A DNA stretch of 64,000 nt. It comes from Sagittula marina. GTDB taxonomy: Bacteria > Pseudomonadota > Alphaproteobacteria > Rhodobacterales > Rhodobacteraceae. The stretch is from contig NZ_JACIEJ010000007.1 of assembly GCF_014196795.1 (NCBI RefSeq), forward strand, positions 62,001 through 126,000, in the 5' to 3' direction. Numbering within the stretch: the stretch's first letter is position 1; every line of letters starts with the position of its first letter. The notes beneath the pieces were generated by a model. It was not told where the DNA came from. It saw nothing but the letters and a program-made list of their open reading frames with translations, and ran no database searches. The translations under genes and the position numbers were made by a program. Shown here one piece after another: positions 37,527 through 46,954 of this stretch.

Positions 37527-38900
37527 TCAGCAATTGGGGATGTTCACAGCAAGCCCTCCGAGCGAGGTTTCCTTGTACTTTTCATGCATGTCCTGTCCGG
37601 TCTGGCGCATGGTTTCGATGGCGGAGTCGAGCGGCACAAAGTGCGTGCCGTCGCCCCTGATCGCCAAAGACGCAGCGGAGACGGCCTTGATCGCGCCCAG
37701 ACCGTTACGTTCGATACAAGGCACCTGCACCAGCCCCTTGACCGGATCACAGGTCATGCCGAGGTGGTGTTCCAGCGCGATCTCAGCCGCGTTTTCAACC
37801 TGTTGCGGGGTCGCGCCCATGACGGCGGAAAGACCTGCGGCGGCCATGGCTGCGGCGCTCCCGACTTCCGCCTGGCATCCCGCTTCTGCGCCAGAAATCG
37901 ATGCGTTGTATTTCACGAGCCCACCGATGGCCGCTGCCGTCAGCAGAAATTCGGGAATGCGGGAGCGTGTCGCGCCGGGAACATGGTCCAACCAGTAGCG
38001 GATCACAGCAGGCACCACGCCCGCCGCGCCATTGGTCGGCGCGGTGACGACCTGCCCACCGGCGGCGTTCTCCTCATTCACCGCCATGGCGTAGACGCTC
38101 ATCCAGTCGTTGCATACGTGAGGCACGGCCATGTTGGTGCCGCGCTCTGCCAACAGCTGTTCATGGATGTTGCGCGCGCGCCGCTTCACGCTCAGGCCAC
38201 CGGGCAGGATGCCCTGACCTTCAAGGCCCCGGTCGATGCAATCCTCCATCACCTGCCAGATGCGCGCGATCCCATCGTCAAGACGTGCGCTGCTGCCACG
38301 GGAAATTTCATTGGCGCGCTTCATTTCGGCGATGCTTTTGCCTGAGCTTTGCGCCATCTCCAGCATCTCGTTGGCCGATTTGAACGGATAGGGCACGGGC
38401 GCGCCGTCGTCTGTGTCCTTACCAGCGGCCAGCTCGTCCGCGGTCAGCACGAAGCCACCGCCGACGGAGTAATACGTCTCCTGCAAGATCACGTCGCCTT
38501 GGGCATCGAGGGCTTCGAGCACCATGCCATTGGCATGACCGGGCAGGGCCGGACCGAAATCAAAGCGCAGGCCATTCTCCGGATCGAAGGCCAGCGGCGA
38601 CAAGCCACCCGGCGTCAGTTGGCCGGTCTCGCGGATTTTGGCCAATGTCTCCTCTGCCTTGTCGTTGTCGTAGGCTTCTGGCGTGAAGCCCGCCAACCCA
38701 AGCACCGTCGCGCGGTCGGTTGCATGGCCCACACCGGTGAAGGCCAGCGAGCCATAAAGCGACGCGCGCACGCCGTGGGCGGCGAAGGGCAGGGCGCGCA
38801 GCTTGTCGAGAAACCGCGCCCCGGCGACCATCGGGCCCATTGTGTGGGACGACGATGGGCCGATGCCCACCTTGAACATGTCGAAGACGGAGAGAAACAT
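37527..38900 (-). CDS. sdaA: L-serine ammonia-lyase (iron-sulfur type)
   Basis: Deaminates L-serine to pyruvate. The single-chain form here has 457 residues with an N-terminal beta domain starting [20 protein letters not shown] and the SdaA alpha domain. Cluster cysteines are at about 342 (GAEAGCQAE), 384 (GMTCDPVKG) and 395 (VQVPCIERN). The chain ends in Cys457 (VNIPNC), matching the C-terminal cysteine that inserts into the active site in the Legionella enzyme. The start at 38900 fits family homology. Serine turnover would connect with the glycine made by sarcosine oxidase only indirectly. Confidence 0.95.
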   Translation of the reverse strand: MFLSVFDMFKVGIGPSSSHTMGPMVAGARFLDKLRALPFAAHGVRASLYGSLAFTGVGHATDRATVLGLAGFTPEAYDNDKAEETLAKIRETGQLTPGGLSPLAFDPENGLRFDFGPALPGHANGMVLEALDAQGDVILQETYYSVGGGFVLTADELAAGKDTDDGAPVPYPFKSANEMLEMAQSSGKSIAEMKRANEISRGSSARLDDGIARIWQVMEDCIDRGLEGQGILPGGLSVKRRARNIHEQLLAERGTNMAVPHVCNDWMSVYAMAVNEENAAGGQVVTAPTNGAAGVVPAVIRYWLDHVPGATRSRIPEFLLTAAAIGGLVKYNASISGAEAGCQAEVGSAAAMAAAGLSAVMGATPQQVENAAEIALEHHLGMTCDPVKGLVQVPCIERNGLGAIKAVSAASLAIRGDGTHFVPLDSAIETMRQTGQDMHEKYKETSLGGLAVNIPNC

Positions 38901-39253
38901 CAGGAGGCACTTCCTTCTGGAGGCTGGGCAGAGTTTTTGAGGCCAGCGCACGCCGACGGCCTGAAACGGAGCCGCCGGTCAGCGATCCGTTTTGTCGTAG
39001 GGGCCGTGTCAGGCGCGCGGGGCAAAACATAGGTCATGGGTACATCATGCCTGACTTGCAGCGTAACCCGCATACAAAAACGCCGCGCGCGCTCTGAAAA
39101 GCGGCTTGGCGTCGCGTGGCGCAACCACACGCGAGCGTGAAGTGAATAATTGAAATTTCTCGAAACTTCATGCGCATGTCTTTCGTGGCTCTAGGCAACC
39201 GTGAGGCCAAAGTGGTCCGCGGCACTGAATAGTCTGACCTGGAGGAACACCCT
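38901..39253. other. Divergent promoter region of sdaA and the fasciclin gene
   Basis: About 350 bp with no supported gene. TGAAGT at 39138-39143 and ACTTCA at 39165-39170 flank the palindrome GAAATTTC at 39152-39159, about 85-115 bp before the fasciclin start. This may be a regulator site. Confidence 0.4.
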
Positions 39254-39817
39254 ATGAAAACCCTGACACTGAGCATCATCGCAGCCGCTCTGACCGCAAC
39301 CGGCGCAATGGCCGAAAGCCATTCCGAGACCGGCAACCCGATGGTGGGCGGCGCGGCCATGTTCGCTGACAAGACCATCGTCGAGAATGCGGTGAACTCC
39401 CCGATCCACACCACTCTGGTTGCTGCTGTGCAGCAGGCGGGCTTGGTGGATACGCTGAACTCCGAAGGTCCGTTTACCGTGTTCGCGCCGACTGACAAAG
39501 CGTTTGGCATGATCTCCGAAGAAAGCCTCGGCGCGCTGATGATGGACGAAAACAAGGACCAACTGGCGAAAATCCTGACCTGCCACGTGGTGTCTGCCAA
39601 TGCGATGTCCGACGCAATTGCCGGCATGATCGCAGATGATGGCGGCATGCACCCGGTTCCGACCGTTGGCGGCTGCACCCTGCAGGCGAAGATGGACGGC
39701 GACATGATCACGCTGACCGACGAAAACGGCCGCGAAGCGACCGTGACCGTGGCCGACGTTCAGCAATCAAATGGTGTGATCCACGTCATCGACCGCGTTC
39801 TGCTGCCGAAGCAATAA
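39254..39817 (+). CDS. Secreted fasciclin (FAS1)-domain protein
   Basis: A 187-residue exported protein with a Sec signal (about 1-20, cleaved after AMA). One FAS1 domain (about 42-187) follows, with NSPIHTTLVAAVQQAGLVDTL, GPFTVFAPTDKAF and the C-terminal NGVIHVIDRVLLP, all family hallmarks. FAS1 domains mediate adhesion; in bacteria the role is poorly known. CTGGAGGAAC precedes the ATG, and a 13-bp hairpin follows. Confidence 0.93.
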   Translation: MKTLTLSIIAAALTATGAMAESHSETGNPMVGGAAMFADKTIVENAVNSPIHTTLVAAVQQAGLVDTLNSEGPFTVFAPTDKAFGMISEESLGALMMDENKDQLAKILTCHVVSANAMSDAIAGMIADDGGMHPVPTVGGCTLQAKMDGDMITLTDENGREATVTVADVQQSNGVIHVIDRVLLPKQ

Positions 39818-39853
39818 GGCTCTCACAGGCCGGGGCAGTACCCCGGTCATCTT

Positions 39854-39893
39854 CGTCCTCCCGCAAGCGCTTTGGCGTGTTTGCGGGAGGACG
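39854..39893 (+). terminator. Hairpin after the fasciclin gene
   Basis: CGTCCTCCCGCAA at 39854-39866 pairs perfectly with 39881-39893, with a 14-base loop. The T run is missing, so it may be a weak terminator. Confidence 0.65.
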
Positions 39894-40015
39894 TTGGTGC
39901 CTTCGACATGACGTGCAAGGCTGTGCTGGGTCGACACGTGGAAGACGCTCACGGGGACGTGGCTTGCCTGATTGGCATTCCGCTCCCACCTTGGAACAAA
40001 CTCTGGAGGAGCCAC

Positions 40016-40486
40016 ATGAACAGACGTATTTTCTTGGGGACTGGCGCGGCCTCTGTGCTGGCTGCCGCCCTGACCACCCGCACCCAAGCCGCTGGCGGTT
40101 TCGAGGTGACGCGCACCGAACAGGAATGGCGCGCCATGTTGAGCGCCCTTGAATACAAGGTCATGCGCAAAGAAGGCACAGAGCGTGCTTTCACCTCGCC
40201 GCTCAATGACGAAAAGCGAGACGGCACGTTCCTGTGCAAGGGCTGTGATCTGCCGTTGTACCCATCGGAGACGAAATACGAGAGCGGCACCGGCTGGCCG
40301 TCATTCTGGAAGCCATTGGACAATGCAGTGGAGACGAAAGCCGATCGCAAATTCTTCATGGTCCGCACAGAGGTGCATTGCCGCCGCTGCGGATCCCACC
40401 TGGGGCATATTTTTGACGATGGGCCGGAGCCGACGGGCGAACGACACTGCCTGAACGGCGTATCTTTGACGTTCAAGCCGGCCTGA
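40016..40486 (+). CDS. msrB: Peptide-methionine (R)-S-oxide reductase, exported
   Basis: Repairs oxidised methionine in proteins. The 156-residue protein starts with a twin-arginine-like signal (NRRIFLGTGAASVLAAAL), so it probably acts in the periplasm. Zinc is bound by Cys74/Cys77 (CKGC) and Cys122/Cys125 (CRRC). The catalytic cysteine is Cys145 in RHCLNGVSLTF, where Gly replaces the usual Ser. GGAGG lies before the ATG. Confidence 0.93.
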   Translation: MNRRIFLGTGAASVLAAALTTRTQAAGGFEVTRTEQEWRAMLSALEYKVMRKEGTERAFTSPLNDEKRDGTFLCKGCDLPLYPSETKYESGTGWPSFWKPLDNAVETKADRKFFMVRTEVHCRRCGSHLGHIFDDGPEPTGERHCLNGVSLTFKPA

Positions 40487-40493
40487 CGCGACG

Positions 40494-40525
40494 CCACGGG
40501 CCCGGCGCGATCGCAAGGCCCGTGG
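40494..40525 (+). terminator. Hairpin after msrB
   Basis: CCACGGGCC at 40494-40502 pairs with GGCCCGTGG at 40517-40525, 8 bp after the msrB stop. No clear T run follows. Confidence 0.6.
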
Positions 40526-40693
40526 TCTACGGCACGTCTGTGAGTGGTGGGAGATGTTCGGACAATACCCGAAACGACCTGATCCAAGGCTAGGATATGC
40601 TGAACCGCCTGTCTACAATTTTTTCAACCATAGGTGGTGATGCGCCGCGCGTTTCCCAAGTGGTTCGCAGCTCTCCTTGTCGTTCCATATGGC

Positions 40694-40731
40694 AAACGGC
40701 CCGCCCCTTACGCAGGAGCGGGCCGTTTTTC
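40694..40731. terminator. Terminator hairpin upstream of the J-domain gene end
   Basis: AAACGGCCCGC at 40694-40704 pairs with GCGGGCCGTTT at 40718-40728, followed by TT on the plus strand and TTTG on the minus strand. It may end the leftward dnaJ-like transcript and any rightward transcript from the 170 bp before it. Confidence 0.75.
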
Positions 40732-40777
40732 AGATTGAAGATCGGCAAAGCCAGACCTGACCATCTTGGCCCGCGCC

Positions 40778-41404
40778 CTATTTGAAAGAGCGCGAATCCT
40801 TGATCTGGTCCCATGCCCAGACGACTTCTTGCAGCTGATCTTCCTGGCTGCGATCCCCACCATTGATGTCGGGGTGCAGCACCTTGATCAACTTCTTGTA
40901 AGCCTTGCGAATCTCGGCCTTGGTCATGTTGTCCTTGGCATCGAGAATCTCCAGCGCCTTACGCTCGGTCGGAGGCAGTTTGCGGGTGCCACCGGCCTTG
41001 GCGCGGCCAGGGTTGCGCGTTGCATTGTCACCGAGAACCTGATGCGGGTCCTCGATTCCCAGGCGCGCCCAAGCCTTTGCCTCCGGGTCGCGCCAGTCTT
41101 TTGTCTTTCTTTCCCAGACCTTGTCGGAGGATTCCTGGGCGTTCATTTCAGCTTCGGTCTTGCCATCAAAGAAGGACCACTTGGCGTTGTATTCGCGGAC
41201 GTGGTCCTTGCAGAACCAATAGAAATCATCCAGCACATCCGGGGCCTTTGGGGCCCGGAACTTGCCCGGCTGGTCGCAGCCCTCGTGTTCGCACACGCGC
41301 TGCGAGGTTTCGGACTCGCCGGTCATGCCACGCCGCCCGCGCGGGTTCTTTTTCTTGGCGGACTTGATCGACATATCGAAACCGAAGGGATCGGATCTGC
41401 TCAT
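40778..41404 (-). CDS. J-domain co-chaperone-like protein
   Basis: A 208-residue protein with a C-terminal J domain (about 145-203). The domain includes the essential HPD (VLHPDING) and the helix pattern ALEILDAKDNMTKAEIRKAYKKL, which stimulates Hsp70 ATPase. The N-terminal part has Cys and His residues (CEHEGCDQPGKFRAP, FYWFCKDH) that may bind zinc, and it is shared by alphaproteobacterial DnaJ-like proteins. Its client is unknown. It is not the general DnaJ, because Gly/Phe and zinc-finger repeats are missing. Confidence 0.88.
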   Translation of the reverse strand: MSRSDPFGFDMSIKSAKKKNPRGRRGMTGESETSQRVCEHEGCDQPGKFRAPKAPDVLDDFYWFCKDHVREYNAKWSFFDGKTEAEMNAQESSDKVWERKTKDWRDPEAKAWARLGIEDPHQVLGDNATRNPGRAKAGGTRKLPPTERKALEILDAKDNMTKAEIRKAYKKLIKVLHPDINGGDRSQEDQLQEVVWAWDQIKDSRSFK

Positions 41405-41794
41405 TTCAACCTCTCTCGACTCGGACGCTGGACTTTAGACAATTCGGGCCGCGATTACAGGTCTTGACGACAAAAAAAATGCCGCGCGCGCAACATCGTG
41501 AGAAGGGATGGCAAGCCTCCGCCTGACAGTTGGGGATAGGCAGTCATCTCGGAGTTAGCACGCGTTAACAACGTGTCCGTCAAGGCTGCGCGGGAAGGCC
41601 GAGCCGAGGTGGATTGGCGGGAGTACGGTTTCTGCGCTGCGGTGGGAGAGGATTGCCTACGGTCTTTGTGGTCCTGTCCATCGGGAGGAGGGGCCGAGAC
41701 TGTGGTCGCCGGGCGCCTCCCTGTTGATCGGAGGCTGGGATCGGCGCGGCGGTTGCCGCTGAGCGTGCCGTGAAAAGGGGTATGGATACCGACG
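41405..41794. other. Gap upstream of the J-domain gene
   Basis: About 390 bp with an open 66-codon frame at 41573-41773 that lacks a ribosome site or family. It presumably carries the J-domain gene promoter near 41405-41460. Confidence 0.45.
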
Positions 41795-41796
41795 GC

Positions 41797-41828
41797 GAGA
41801 AAAAACGGGGCCTCGTGGAGACCCCGTT
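41797..41828 (-). terminator. Intrinsic terminator of gatB
   Basis: On the minus strand, AACGGGG pairs with CCCCGTT (41804-41810 with 41822-41828), with CTC/GAG pairing inside. A run of TTTTTT follows. Confidence 0.85.
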
Positions 41829-41855
41829 CAAAATACTGTTTTCAGGCGGAGACCG

Positions 41856-43373
41856 TTATGCTTGAGCGAGCTTCGCCGCGACGAGCTCGTTGACGGCCTT
41901 GGGGTTGGCCTTGCCGCCCGTCGCTTTCATGACCTGTCCAACGAACCAGCCTGCCAGTTTGGGGTTCTGTTTGGCCTTTTCGACCTGCGCCGGGTTGGCG
42001 GCGATGATCTCGTCCACCGCGGCTTCGATTGCGCCGGTGTCGGTGACCTGTTTCATGCCACGTTCTTCGACGATGACTTCCGGGTCGCCGCCTTCGGTGT
42101 AGACAATTTCAAACAAATCCTTGGCAATCTTGCCGGAGATGGCGTCCGATTTGATCAGCTTGATAATACCGGCGAGCTGCATGGGGCTGACCGGGCTGTC
42201 CTTGATGTCCTTGTCGTCCTTTTTCAGACGGCCAAAGAGCTCGTTGATGACCCAGTTGGCGGACAATTTGCCGTCGCCTGCCTCCGTTACGACCTGCTCG
42301 AAATAGCCGGCGTTCACCACTTCGGCCGTCAGCACGTTGGCATCGTATTCGGACAGGCCAAAGTCCTTGATGAAGCGCGCTTTCTTCTCGTCGGGGAGTT
42401 CCGGCAGAGACGCTTCGATGTCATCGACCCAGCCTTGCTCGATCTCCAGTGGCAGCAGATCGGGGCAGGGGAAGTAGCGGTAATCATGCGCTTCTTCCTT
42501 GGACCGCATGGAGCGCGTTTCGTTCTTGTCCGGATCGTACAGACGGGTTTCCTGATCAATCGTGCCGCCGGCCTCGATGATGGCAATCTGCCGCTTGGCC
42601 TCCACGTCGATCGCCATCTGGATAAAGCGCATGGAGTTCATGTTCTTGATCTCGCAGCGTGTACCGAGATGCGCAAAATCCTGCGTTTCCTGATACTTCT
42701 CGTATTGGCCGGGACGACAGATGGACACGTTCACGTCGGCGCGCAGGTTGCCATTCTGCATGTTGCCATCACAGGTGCCCAGATAGCGCAGGATCTGCCG
42801 CAGCTTGGCAATGTAGGCGGCGGCTTCCTCCGGACCACGGATGTCGGGGCGGGAGACAATCTCCATCAGCGCAACACCGGTGCGGTTGAGATCGACGAAG
42901 GACATGTTCGGGTCCATGTCGTGGATCGATTTGCCTGCATCCTGCTCGACGTGGATGCGTTCAACGCGCACCAGACGCGCGATTCCCGGCTCCATATCCA
43001 CCAGAATTTCGCCTTCGCCCACCAGTGGGTGATAAAGCTGAGAGATTTGATAGCCCTGAGGCAGGTCGGGGTAGAAGTAGTTCTTACGGTCAAACGCCGA
43101 CTTCAGATTGATCTCGGCCTTCAGGCCCAGCCCCGTGCGCACGGCTTGTTCGATGCAATATTCGTTGATGACCGGCAGCATCCCCGGCATGGCAGCATCG
43201 ACGAAGGACACGTTGGAGTTCGGCTCGGCACCGAATTTTGTCGACGCGCCGGAAAACAGCTTGGCCTCGGTGGCGATCTGGGCGTGGACCTCCATACCGA
43301 TCACCAGTTCCCAGTCGTGCTTCGCGCCCGCGATCACCTTGGGCTTGGGGGTCTCATAGGTCAGGTCCAGCAT
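41856..43373 (-). CDS. gatB: Aspartyl/glutamyl-tRNA amidotransferase subunit B
   Basis: tRNA-binding kinase subunit of GatCAB, which converts misacylated Glu-tRNA(Gln) or Asp-tRNA(Asn) to the amide form using ammonia from GatA. The 505-residue product has the cradle domain with [13 protein letters not shown] and LFSGAST, the [14 protein letters not shown] motif, and DFNR-like [17 protein letters not shown]-terminal YqeY-like tail follows, with [14 protein letters not shown]. gatA and gatC are not in the window. Preceded 87 bp upstream on the same strand by an unknown gene. Confidence 0.96.
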   Translation of the reverse strand: MLDLTYETPKPKVIAGAKHDWELVIGMEVHAQIATEAKLFSGASTKFGAEPNSNVSFVDAAMPGMLPVINEYCIEQAVRTGLGLKAEINLKSAFDRKNYFYPDLPQGYQISQLYHPLVGEGEILVDMEPGIARLVRVERIHVEQDAGKSIHDMDPNMSFVDLNRTGVALMEIVSRPDIRGPEEAAAYIAKLRQILRYLGTCDGNMQNGNLRADVNVSICRPGQYEKYQETQDFAHLGTRCEIKNMNSMRFIQMAIDVEAKRQIAIIEAGGTIDQETRLYDPDKNETRSMRSKEEAHDYRYFPCPDLLPLEIEQGWVDDIEASLPELPDEKKARFIKDFGLSEYDANVLTAEVVNAGYFEQVVTEAGDGKLSANWVINELFGRLKKDDKDIKDSPVSPMQLAGIIKLIKSDAISGKIAKDLFEIVYTEGGDPEVIVEERGMKQVTDTGAIEAAVDEIIAANPAQVEKAKQNPKLAGWFVGQVMKATGGKANPKAVNELVAAKLAQA

Positions 43374-43460
43374 GGCACGTCCTCTCGGGCTCGGGCGGAT
43401 AGGGGCAGAGTTGAGAGGCGGAATAATTCAGGCGGGGCGCGGGGGCAAGGTCCGCGTGGC

Positions 43461-44693
43461 TCAGTCGCCCTTCAACATGCGCACACCGTCAGCGGAGAAC
43501 ACCAATCGGCGGCCGGCGTTCAACGCCGGCGCGTAAAATTCCCCCAACGCAGAGTTCGCCCGGATGCGGCCCCGCTTGGACGGGTCCTTGGTGCTGTCGC
43601 CGGGCAGGGGGCGACCGGGGGTTGGCGCCTCGGCCCAGATGACGGGGTGTAGTTCGCGCAGGTGGTCTTGTGTGATCCAACCAAGGGCGTCCGCCACGCG
43701 GCGACGCGAGGAGCCGGGTTCCGAGGGGCCTCCGACCGTCAGCCCAGTGAAGGCCGCAAGCCGGTTGGCCATGTCCTGTGTCGGAAAGCGCGCCAGAACG
43801 TCGTGTAAACCTGCAATGAAGAGTTCCGCGTCGAGGCGGCGGAAGGCCCCGGCATCGCGTTCCAAAGCGCCGATGTACACCCAAGTGTAGCCACCGACGC
43901 CCCAGACGTCTGCGGTTTGCATGGCCACGCGACGCGCCTCGTTTTCCAACACCTCCCAACTGCCGAAGCGGCGGGGTCGTGCGTTGCGGCCAAGGGCACG
44001 CATGGGGCCCGGCAGGCGCGGGTCCATTTCGATGAAATCTTCGTAGTCGTCGGCCATCCGTGACGCGGGGTTTGCATCGGCCTCCAGCACCGCGCAGCGC
44101 AACGCGGCCCAGAGGATCGTGTTATGTTCAAACGGATCGAAGCGGTCAGCGAGCGCCTGAGCCGCGCGCATGTGTTGGACATAGGCGCTGCGCCGTTGCT
44201 GCGCGAGCTTCGCCGCAGGAGATGCACCGCGCCAGGCACCGGCGGTTTCCACATGCGCCATGGCAAGGATGTAATAGAGCAAAGGCAAGTCTTCGGGGTC
44301 TTCGTCGGCGAGGCTGGCCTCGAAAGCGCGCAGGGTGGTCACGACCCGCTGCGGTTCGCCGCGTGCGACAGCCTTGCGGGCGGCAGTGCAGACATCGGAC
44401 CGTGCGCCTTCGGCCAAACACATGGTCACGGGGGCCAACCCGGGGGTGAGAAGCTTTGCCGATTCGGCTTCGCGCATCTCCTTGGCCAGCTGATCCCAGG
44501 CCTCCTGGCGGGCCAGAAACCGCCCACGGCTGTGATGACGTGCGCGGTCTTCGGCGTCGGGGCAGGGGTCGCGGACCGGAATATCCACACGCGGGCGCAA
44601 GGGCGGAACGGCCTTTTCACCCGCGCTCCGGACCAAGGCCAGGCGCGCAGGGTCAAAGACGGGATGTGGCGTTGTGGGCCGATGCAGATTCAT
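43461..44693 (-). CDS. Hypothetical protein of 410 residues
   Basis: A soluble protein without signal or membrane segment. It appears mainly helical (LPLLYYILAMAHVETAGAW, AYVQHMRAAQALADRFDPFEHN, DVWGVGGYTWVYIGALERDAGAFRRLDAELFIAGLHDVLARF). The N terminus is rich in Pro and Arg and the middle has a possible TPR-like character, but I recognise no family. It may be transcribed with gatB, which starts 87 bp downstream. Confidence 0.7.
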   Translation of the reverse strand: MNLHRPTTPHPVFDPARLALVRSAGEKAVPPLRPRVDIPVRDPCPDAEDRARHHSRGRFLARQEAWDQLAKEMREAESAKLLTPGLAPVTMCLAEGARSDVCTAARKAVARGEPQRVVTTLRAFEASLADEDPEDLPLLYYILAMAHVETAGAWRGASPAAKLAQQRRSAYVQHMRAAQALADRFDPFEHNTILWAALRCAVLEADANPASRMADDYEDFIEMDPRLPGPMRALGRNARPRRFGSWEVLENEARRVAMQTADVWGVGGYTWVYIGALERDAGAFRRLDAELFIAGLHDVLARFPTQDMANRLAAFTGLTVGGPSEPGSSRRRVADALGWITQDHLRELHPVIWAEAPTPGRPLPGDSTKDPSKRGRIRANSALGEFYAPALNAGRRLVFSADGVRMLKGD

Positions 44694-44998
44694 GGGGCTC
44701 CTCTAATTACGAATGCGGACAATATGACAAAAGCCAATGGAATATACGTAGTTTGAAAGGGTTTCAGGGCTGCACACTGGCTGCTCAAATGGACCAAAAG
44801 AAGGCGCGTTCTAGAAGAACAAGCGACCGGCTGTCGTTCATTGTTCGGCGAGGCTTGGGCATCCGCGGATGTGAGGCGCTGGCGCTGCAGGGCACTGGTC
44901 CATGCGCCGTATTCCGCCATAGTTCGGCAAGGCTCTGCCAACCATGCGATCAAGGCAGACTTGAATTTTACGACAATTGTAGGCAGGTTCCCGGCGTC

Positions 44999-45895
44999 AT
45001 GTTGCGTGTTGCTGCCCTTATCACGCTCATCGGGACATTGTCGGCCGTGTCGACAGCGGATGCAAATCCGTTGCCAATGCAGGCCGAGTTAAACGCGCCT
45101 GAAGTCATTTCGGACCAGGCGGTCTCTGTCTCGTTGCGCCCCGTCACTCGCCGTTTTACGGTGCCCGAAGCCCGCTGGGATGAAAAACCCGGCCGTAAAA
45201 GCTGGACCATGGCCTCTCTCAAGGCCTTGCGATCCCATGCCCACAATCTACCCGATATCGTACCCGCGGATATCGAAAACTACTGCCCTGCGTATACAAC
45301 CGCAAGCCGCGAACAGCGCGAAGCCTTTTGGGTTGGGTTGATTTCTTCGGTGGCGTGGCATGAAAGCACCCATCGTCCCACGGCCGTCGGAGGCGGAGGT
45401 CTTTGGTATGGTCTGACGCAAATCCTGCCAGGGACGGCGCGCGGTTATGGCTGCAAGGCTCGGTCGGGAAATGCCCTCAAAGATCCTGAGGATAACCTGT
45501 CCTGCGCTTTGCGAATCATGGCCGTGACGGTGGAGCGCGATCAGGTTGTCAGCTCTAACATGCGTGGTGTGGCAGCTGACTGGGGGCCATTCCACTCGCG
45601 CCGCAAGCGTCAGGACATCATGAACTGGACGAAGTCGCAGTCCTACTGCCAAGGCTTGGGCAAATCGCTGCGTCCTGTCGCCCGCGATGAGGGGCTGATG
45701 GTGCGCTTTGAACAGGAAAAGCGCAATGCCCAGATGGCGGAGTTCGCAGATATTCGGCCATTGGTGCGCCCAGTTGCGGTGCTCGCCCGCGCCTACGCGG
45801 AACGGCTTTTGCCACAAACGTTGGGTCCGCAGATCGAAAAATTTCAGGAAGCCTACGATGCGATCCCTGTGATCAGCACGCAATCTGAAAGCTGA
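44999..45895 (+). CDS. Lytic transglycosylase SLT-domain protein
   Basis: A 298-residue exported protein with a Sec signal (about 1-23). An SLT-like lysozyme fold follows, with catalytic Glu122 in SSVAWHESTHRPTAVG, followed by GGLWYGLTQILPGTARGYGC, which resembles the GxxQ motif. Such enzymes cleave peptidoglycan to 1,6-anhydro-muropeptides. Cys-containing segments (ENYCPAY, GYGCKARSG, NLSCALRI) may form disulfides. The ATG at 44999 fits the signal peptide; the frame is open far upstream. Confidence 0.82.
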   Translation: MLRVAALITLIGTLSAVSTADANPLPMQAELNAPEVISDQAVSVSLRPVTRRFTVPEARWDEKPGRKSWTMASLKALRSHAHNLPDIVPADIENYCPAYTTASREQREAFWVGLISSVAWHESTHRPTAVGGGGLWYGLTQILPGTARGYGCKARSGNALKDPEDNLSCALRIMAVTVERDQVVSSNMRGVAADWGPFHSRRKRQDIMNWTKSQSYCQGLGKSLRPVARDEGLMVRFEQEKRNAQMAEFADIRPLVRPVAVLARAYAERLLPQTLGPQIEKFQEAYDAIPVISTQSES

Positions 45896-45921
45896 TTGTC
45901 GAACGCGGCGCAGATAACAAG

Positions 45922-45944
45922 AAGGCCCCCGATTCGGGGGCCTT
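45922..45944. terminator. Convergent terminator between transglycosylase and acyltransferase genes
   Basis: AAGGCCCCC at 45922-45930 pairs with GGGGGCCTT at 45936-45944 with a 5-base loop; TCGGGTTTT follows on the plus strand. The genes on both sides end here. Confidence 0.8.
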
Positions 45945-45954
45945 TCGGGTTTTA

Positions 45955-46818
45955 TCAGGCTTTGCGCCAGCTTGGGCGGCGCGTGGCGTCCAGCAATGAC
46001 ACCGCCGGGGCCTTCGGCCCACCAAGGGCCAAGGTGGCGCGTCGCAGCATTTCGATACCCTCTTCGGACTTTGCCGGCAGTGCAGAGGGGGAAATCGGCT
46101 CACCAATGGTGATGCGGAAGGGCTGGCGTGCTTTGTTCAGCGTCTCATGGAAGAGGGAAATGTCCCGCAGCGTGGGATGCAGAATATCGAACAGGTAGAA
46201 CATGGCCGAGTTGCGCGCGCGGATGTTCACCGGGATCACCGGCAGGTCCAATTTGCGCGCGATCATCGCAGCGGAGGCCATCCAGGGCCGTTCATGCAGC
46301 GACAGCCCTCGCCGTTTGGCCAGGCGCCCGGAGGGGAAAATCACCCCAAGTCGGCCCTTTTCCACGGCGTCGCGGCAGTAGGCCATCGTCTCACGCGTCT
46401 TGGCGTGTGAGCGTTGCTCCTTGCGCCATTCCACCGGGCAAACGATGTCATCGAGCTGTGGGAGAACGCGCACAACGTCCTTGTTGGCGAAGAAGTACGC
46501 GTCCGGGCGAATGTCAGCCAAGGCGTTGTACAACATTACGCCATCGGCCAGCCCGGTGGGGTGGTTCGACACGATCAGGGCCGGGCCCTGACGCGGGATG
46601 TTGTCCAATCCGGTGATCTGCACATCGCGGTAAATGATGTCACCCAGCAGGCGAAAGCCATCCTGCGCGCTGATATGTTCGAGCTCACCCGCCACGTCGA
46701 GCGTGCGCTGGTACTGCAACAGACGCTCCAGAATACGGCGCCATGCAGCAACGGCCACGGTATCCCGGTTGAACCAGGGCGCGCGTTCCTCGATCAATGG
46801 GTCTATGCGGTCTTTCAT
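45955..46818 (-). CDS. PlsC-like lysophospholipid acyltransferase
   Basis: A 287-residue member of the PlsC acyltransferase family, which adds acyl groups to lysophospholipids or, in some homologues, ornithine lipids. The catalytic NHPTGLADG (His86, Asp92) is a spaced variant of the usual HxxxxD. The FPSGRLAKRRG block at about 161-171 matches the FPEG motif with Ser for Glu. It resembles the putative-hemolysin branch. The acceptor is not identifiable from sequence. Confidence 0.87.
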   Translation of the reverse strand: MKDRIDPLIEERAPWFNRDTVAVAAWRRILERLLQYQRTLDVAGELEHISAQDGFRLLGDIIYRDVQITGLDNIPRQGPALIVSNHPTGLADGVMLYNALADIRPDAYFFANKDVVRVLPQLDDIVCPVEWRKEQRSHAKTRETMAYCRDAVEKGRLGVIFPSGRLAKRRGLSLHERPWMASAAMIARKLDLPVIPVNIRARNSAMFYLFDILHPTLRDISLFHETLNKARQPFRITIGEPISPSALPAKSEEGIEMLRRATLALGGPKAPAVSLLDATRRPSWRKA

Positions 46819-46954
46819 ATATCTGCCGAGATCACATTTTTGTTAAAGATTTCATGACAGACACGCCGTCATAAGTCCAGTTGCACAGATATATAACACT
46901 TTGCGAGCGGACGACCATGCGCAGAGTGAAAAACAGCGTCTTGTCTAGGCGATA

